DNA of 64,000 nucleotides from the NCBI GenBank assembly GCA_040220855.1, contig JAVJVZ010000044.1, forward strand, positions 62,001-126,000. Reading direction: 5' to 3'. The notes beneath the pieces were generated by a model. That model ran no database searches. It had not been told where the DNA came from and saw only the letters and a list, made by a program, of their open reading frames with translations. Below are positions 61,841 through 64,000 of this stretch, piece by piece. Source of the stretch: JACKNG01 sp040220855 (GTDB taxonomy: Bacteria; Pseudomonadota; Gammaproteobacteria; Ga0077536). Position numbers and translations under genes: made by a program. The number at the start of each line of letters is the position of its first letter. The stretch's first letter is position 1.

Positions 61841-61872
61841 GACTCGAGTACACCAACCGGGGAGAAGTCGCG

Positions 61873-62328
61873 ATGAACCAGCAACAGCCGTTGCCCGTGT
61901 CCTGCCACCTCTACGACCACGCCATCGCCTGGGGGCCGTTCGCCGGCATCGAGAACCTCGAGCTGACGCTGTGCGACATCGACGAGGAGCGCCACGTCGT
62001 CGACCTGCTGGTGCGCTTCGCGCCCGACAAGACGGTAACGATGCACAACCACCTTGCACAGACCAACATGTTCATCATCCAGGGCGAGCTGCGCATGTAC
62101 GAACCTGACGGCAGCATCCGCGAGCGCCGCCCGGCCGGTCACTACTACCGCGGGCGTACCCACGACGCGCACAGCGAAGGCGGCGGCCCCGAGGGCGCGG
62201 TGGTGCTCTACAGCATGCGCTGCGACGGCGCCCACGAAGTCCTCGAGATCATGGACGACGCGCAGAACGTCCTCGCCACGCTGACCATGGACGACGTCCG
62301 CGCAGCCTGGGACGCGCAGCACGCTTGA
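61873..62328 (+). CDS. Cupin-domain protein
   Basis: 151-aa single-domain cupin. The first motif is VTMHNHLAQTNMFIIQGELR (about residues 55-74) with the metal-binding His pair, and the second is HYYRGRTHDAHSEGGGPEG (about 94-112). The arrangement resembles ChrR-type and small dioxygenase-like cupins; a catalytic or sensor role is possible. GGGGAG precedes ATG 61873 and an imperfect hairpin follows the stop. It is divergent from the acyl-CoA dehydrogenase pair. Confidence 0.82.
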   Translation: MNQQQPLPVSCHLYDHAIAWGPFAGIENLELTLCDIDEERHVVDLLVRFAPDKTVTMHNHLAQTNMFIIQGELRMYEPDGSIRERRPAGHYYRGRTHDAHSEGGGPEGAVVLYSMRCDGAHEVLEIMDDAQNVLATLTMDDVRAAWDAQHA

Positions 62329-62335
62329 AGGAGAA

Positions 62336-62367
62336 GGAGGGAGCGAAGGCTGCCGCCGCGTCCCTCC
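62336..62367 (+). terminator. Hairpin after the cupin gene
   Basis: GGAGGGA at 62336-62342 pairs with TCCCTCC at 62361-62367 around an 18-nt partly self-pairing loop, 7 bp after the stop. There is no T-tract, so moderate support only. Confidence 0.35.
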
Positions 62368-62541
62368 CCTCCGAAGACAGCGCCTGCAGAGGCACTTCCG
62401 CAGGGGGTCAGACACCTGTGGATAACTGATACCTGGCCGGCGGTGCGTCGCGTGCGGGAGCGCTGTGCGGCCGCTGCAGCATTCCCTCGGCTCACACGCG
62501 CCTTGCAGCCCGCACGCCTCGCGACGTCTTTCACCAGCCTC

Positions 62542-63048
62542 CTATTGTGCGGCATCACCCGGGGAGGCGCCGACCTGTATCGCCGCATCCTGCGTCGGCG
62601 TGGTGCCGTGCAGCGTGCTGCGGAAGATCCAGATTGCGGCCGTCGTGAAGCCGAATGTCGTCAGGCTCAAGCTCATGAACTGGTAGACCTCGTAGATGTC
62701 CTGGCTCCAGTGCGCCGGCTGCTCGACGCTCGGATCCATGGTCGGAAACAAGGCCATCAGCAGGAACAGGCTCGAGTTGGTAAAAGCCCCGATGGCCATC
62801 GCCCAGGCGCTCGGCCACGGCAAGGCCACGCGGCTTGCATAGAAGCCGAGCAGCAGCGCGCTCATGATGAGCAGATCGAGATGGGCCTGCAGCACGCGGG
62901 TGTACTTGCCGGGGAACAAGGTCAGCAGCGGGTCGACCCGGTAGGCCAGGCCGACCAGGCACCAGGCAAGTACGAGGGCGAGCAGGATCCACAGGCACGC
63001 AGCCTGTAACAAGACGGTGTTGGGGCGGCAGGGACTGGCTTCGTTCAT
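62542..63048 (-). CDS. Four-helix membrane protein of unknown function
   Basis: 168-aa protein with hydrophobic segments at about residues 15-36, 58-74, 82-103 and 118-143. A conserved-looking polar segment GKYTRVLQAHLDLLIMSALL sits at the second helix; its QAH-x-D-x-L pattern and the NSSLFLLM helix recall hydroxylaminobenzene-mutase/styrene-oxide-isomerase-like proteins, but I cannot support that by eye. No ribosome site is obvious before ATG 63048. Divergent from the AraC regulator, which might control it. Confidence 0.65.
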   Translation of the reverse strand: MNEASPCRPNTVLLQAACLWILLALVLAWCLVGLAYRVDPLLTLFPGKYTRVLQAHLDLLIMSALLLGFYASRVALPWPSAWAMAIGAFTNSSLFLLMALFPTMDPSVEQPAHWSQDIYEVYQFMSLSLTTFGFTTAAIWIFRSTLHGTTPTQDAAIQVGASPGDAAQ

Positions 63049-63226
63049 CGCGGGACTTCCACAGGGCGGGCGCCGATTGCGCCGCGCGGCAGCATGCGTG
63101 ACAGACATGGCCCCGGCGATGATCTTCGGCCATAGTTGCCCCGAGCGGATGCGGATTTGACCGGGTCGGCAGCGCGGTCGACGCGGACCACCGCGCGCGC
63201 CGCCCAGCAAGTTGGGAGGAAGTAGC

Positions 63227-64000
63227 GTGGCCAGCACGAACCACGGCGACGACACGGCGCGCGCGGCGGCTGGCCCGGTGCTGCTCTCGACCGCGCAGGT
63301 GCGTCATCGCGATCGACATGCCTGGCTGGTCGAGGAGATCGGCCGGCGGTACGCGAAGGTCGAGATCGTGGTGCCGCGCGCGACGCACCTGTTCAACGAA
63401 ATGCGCATCCTGCCGTTCGGCCGGCAGACGCTCTCGGTCGTGCGTTCGAACGCGATCCGGCTGCAGCGCGGGGCCGCCATCACGGACTACCTCGATACCG
63501 ACGACGTGTTCTTCGTCATGCTCCTGCATGGCCGCTACCGGCTGCAGCAGGACGGACGCAGCACCGACCTGCACGCGGGCGACATCACCCTCTACGACGT
63601 GACGCGCCCGCACTGCATCGACTGCTCGGACCGCTTCGCCAAGATCATCTTCAAGGCGCCCGGCGCACTGGTACGTTCGCGAGTACCTCAGCTCGAGCGT
63701 TGCACCGCGCTGCGCATTCCCTCCGCGCACGGCCCTGCCGCGGTCGCCGCAAGCTTGCTGCGCGCACTACCGCAGCAGGCCGGCGCGCTCGATGCCGACG
63801 AGGCCAGCGACGTCGGTGCCTGCGCGCTGGAGCTGCTCACGCTCGCCGCACGCAGGCACGCGCCCGCCCGCGCAACAGCCGCGCGCGGACGCCCGCACGC
63901 GGCCTTGGTCCGCTTGAAGTCGGTCATCCGAAGCCACCTCGGCGAGCGACATCTCGACGCCGGCCGTATTGCCGCGCTGAGCGGCATCTCGACCCGTTAC
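63227..64000 (+). CDS. AraC family regulator, 3' end beyond the window
   Basis: Open from GTG 63227 to the right edge (258 codons) with GGGAGGAA ahead of it. Residues about 60-200 form an AraC_binding_2-type sensor domain (LDTDDVFFVMLLHGRYRL and DITLYDVTRPH), and the first helix-turn-helix of the DNA-binding domain has begun (SHLGERHLDAGRIAALSGIS). The second one is outside. Such regulators often control oxygenases or catabolic genes located next to them; the effector is unknown. No stop codon is reached. Confidence 0.85.
   Translation, partial: MASTNHGDDTARAAAGPVLLSTAQVRHRDRHAWLVEEIGRRYAKVEIVVPRATHLFNEMRILPFGRQTLSVVRSNAIRLQRGAAITDYLDTDDVFFVMLLHGRYRLQQDGRSTDLHAGDITLYDVTRPHCIDCSDRFAKIIFKAPGALVRSRVPQLERCTALRIPSAHGPAAVAASLLRALPQQAGALDADEASDVGACALELLTLAARRHAPARATAARGRPHAALVRLKSVIRSHLGERHLDAGRIAALSGISTRY

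Noticed and set aside
62401..62416. GGGTCAGACACC, similar to a motif seen around REP elements and RAYT transposases
   Set aside because: A single copy without a second arm or a nearby RAYT gene; too short to call a repeat.
1..64000. tRNA, rRNA, CRISPR or insertion sequences
   Set aside because: No T-arm consensus, rRNA stretch, regular direct-repeat array or transposase-like protein was seen on either strand.

Overview
The window is a high-GC (roughly two-thirds G+C by eye) chromosomal segment with dense, mostly short operons, frequent GTG and TTG starts and ATGA/GTGA stop-start overlaps. The gene content (rlmJ, a DeaD-type RNA helicase, a DUF808 protein, a Bcr/CflA exporter, a fused glucosylglycerol-phosphate synthase/phosphatase and a VPLPA-CTERM protein) points to an aerobic gammaproteobacterium, probably environmental and with a broad catabolic repertoire for lipids, terpenoids or steroids. 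No rRNA, tRNA, CRISPR array, phage or insertion sequence was found.

Region by region. 1-9168: acyl-CoA and alicyclic catabolism, with two acyl-CoA dehydrogenases, an enoyl-CoA hydratase and the start of a MaoC-like hydratase on the minus strand, then a ketopantoate-reductase homologue, an SDR, a Baeyer-Villiger-type monooxygenase, and a coupled 3-hydroxyisobutyrate dehydrogenase-like/cytochrome P450 pair. 9270-14560: a DUF711 (PFL-like) protein with a double-ACT protein, a lipoprotein gamma-glutamyltranspeptidase and a divergent amidase. 14607-21408: a compatible-solute locus, with a GH13_18 phosphorylase, a fused HAD phosphatase/GT20 glucosylglycerol-phosphate synthase and a sodium:solute symporter in one minus-strand operon, divergent from fbp. 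21493-25188: a TetR regulator with a conspicuous operator, a carotenoid-cleavage-type oxygenase and an EthA-like Baeyer-Villiger monooxygenase. 25539-32061: deaD with its own promoter, DoxX, DUF427, an aldo/keto reductase, a second P450 with an unusual I-helix and a luciferase-like flavoprotein.

32275-48603: a mosaic of mostly single genes, including a VPLPA-CTERM surface protein, a histidine phosphatase, a 2OG-Fe(II) oxygenase, a Tat-exported split-barrel protein, an NAD(P)-binding protein, a CDP-alcohol phosphotransferase, a multi-pass membrane protein, a Tat-exported aldo/keto reductase with two predicted 4Fe-4S clusters, an M48 lipoprotein protease, a Bcr/CflA exporter, an alpha/beta hydrolase, a coupled renalase-like/SDR pair, DUF808 and a degenerate Nramp-like transporter. 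48849-53592: a probable N-heteroaromatic degradation operon (2Fe-2S/molybdopterin hydroxylase, NicX-like 2,5-dihydroxypyridine dioxygenase, alpha/beta hydrolase). 53606-58098: divalent-cation handling (single-repeat GDT1/UPF0016 protein, P2A-type ATPase, CNNM/CorC protein). 58447-64000: rlmJ, a second coupled acyl-CoA dehydrogenase pair, a cupin, a small membrane protein and a truncated AraC-type regulator.

The two best candidates for a noteworthy system are the glucosylglycerol synthesis/phosphorolysis/transport operon (14607-19948) and the compact molybdenum hydroxylase/NicX operon (48849-53592).
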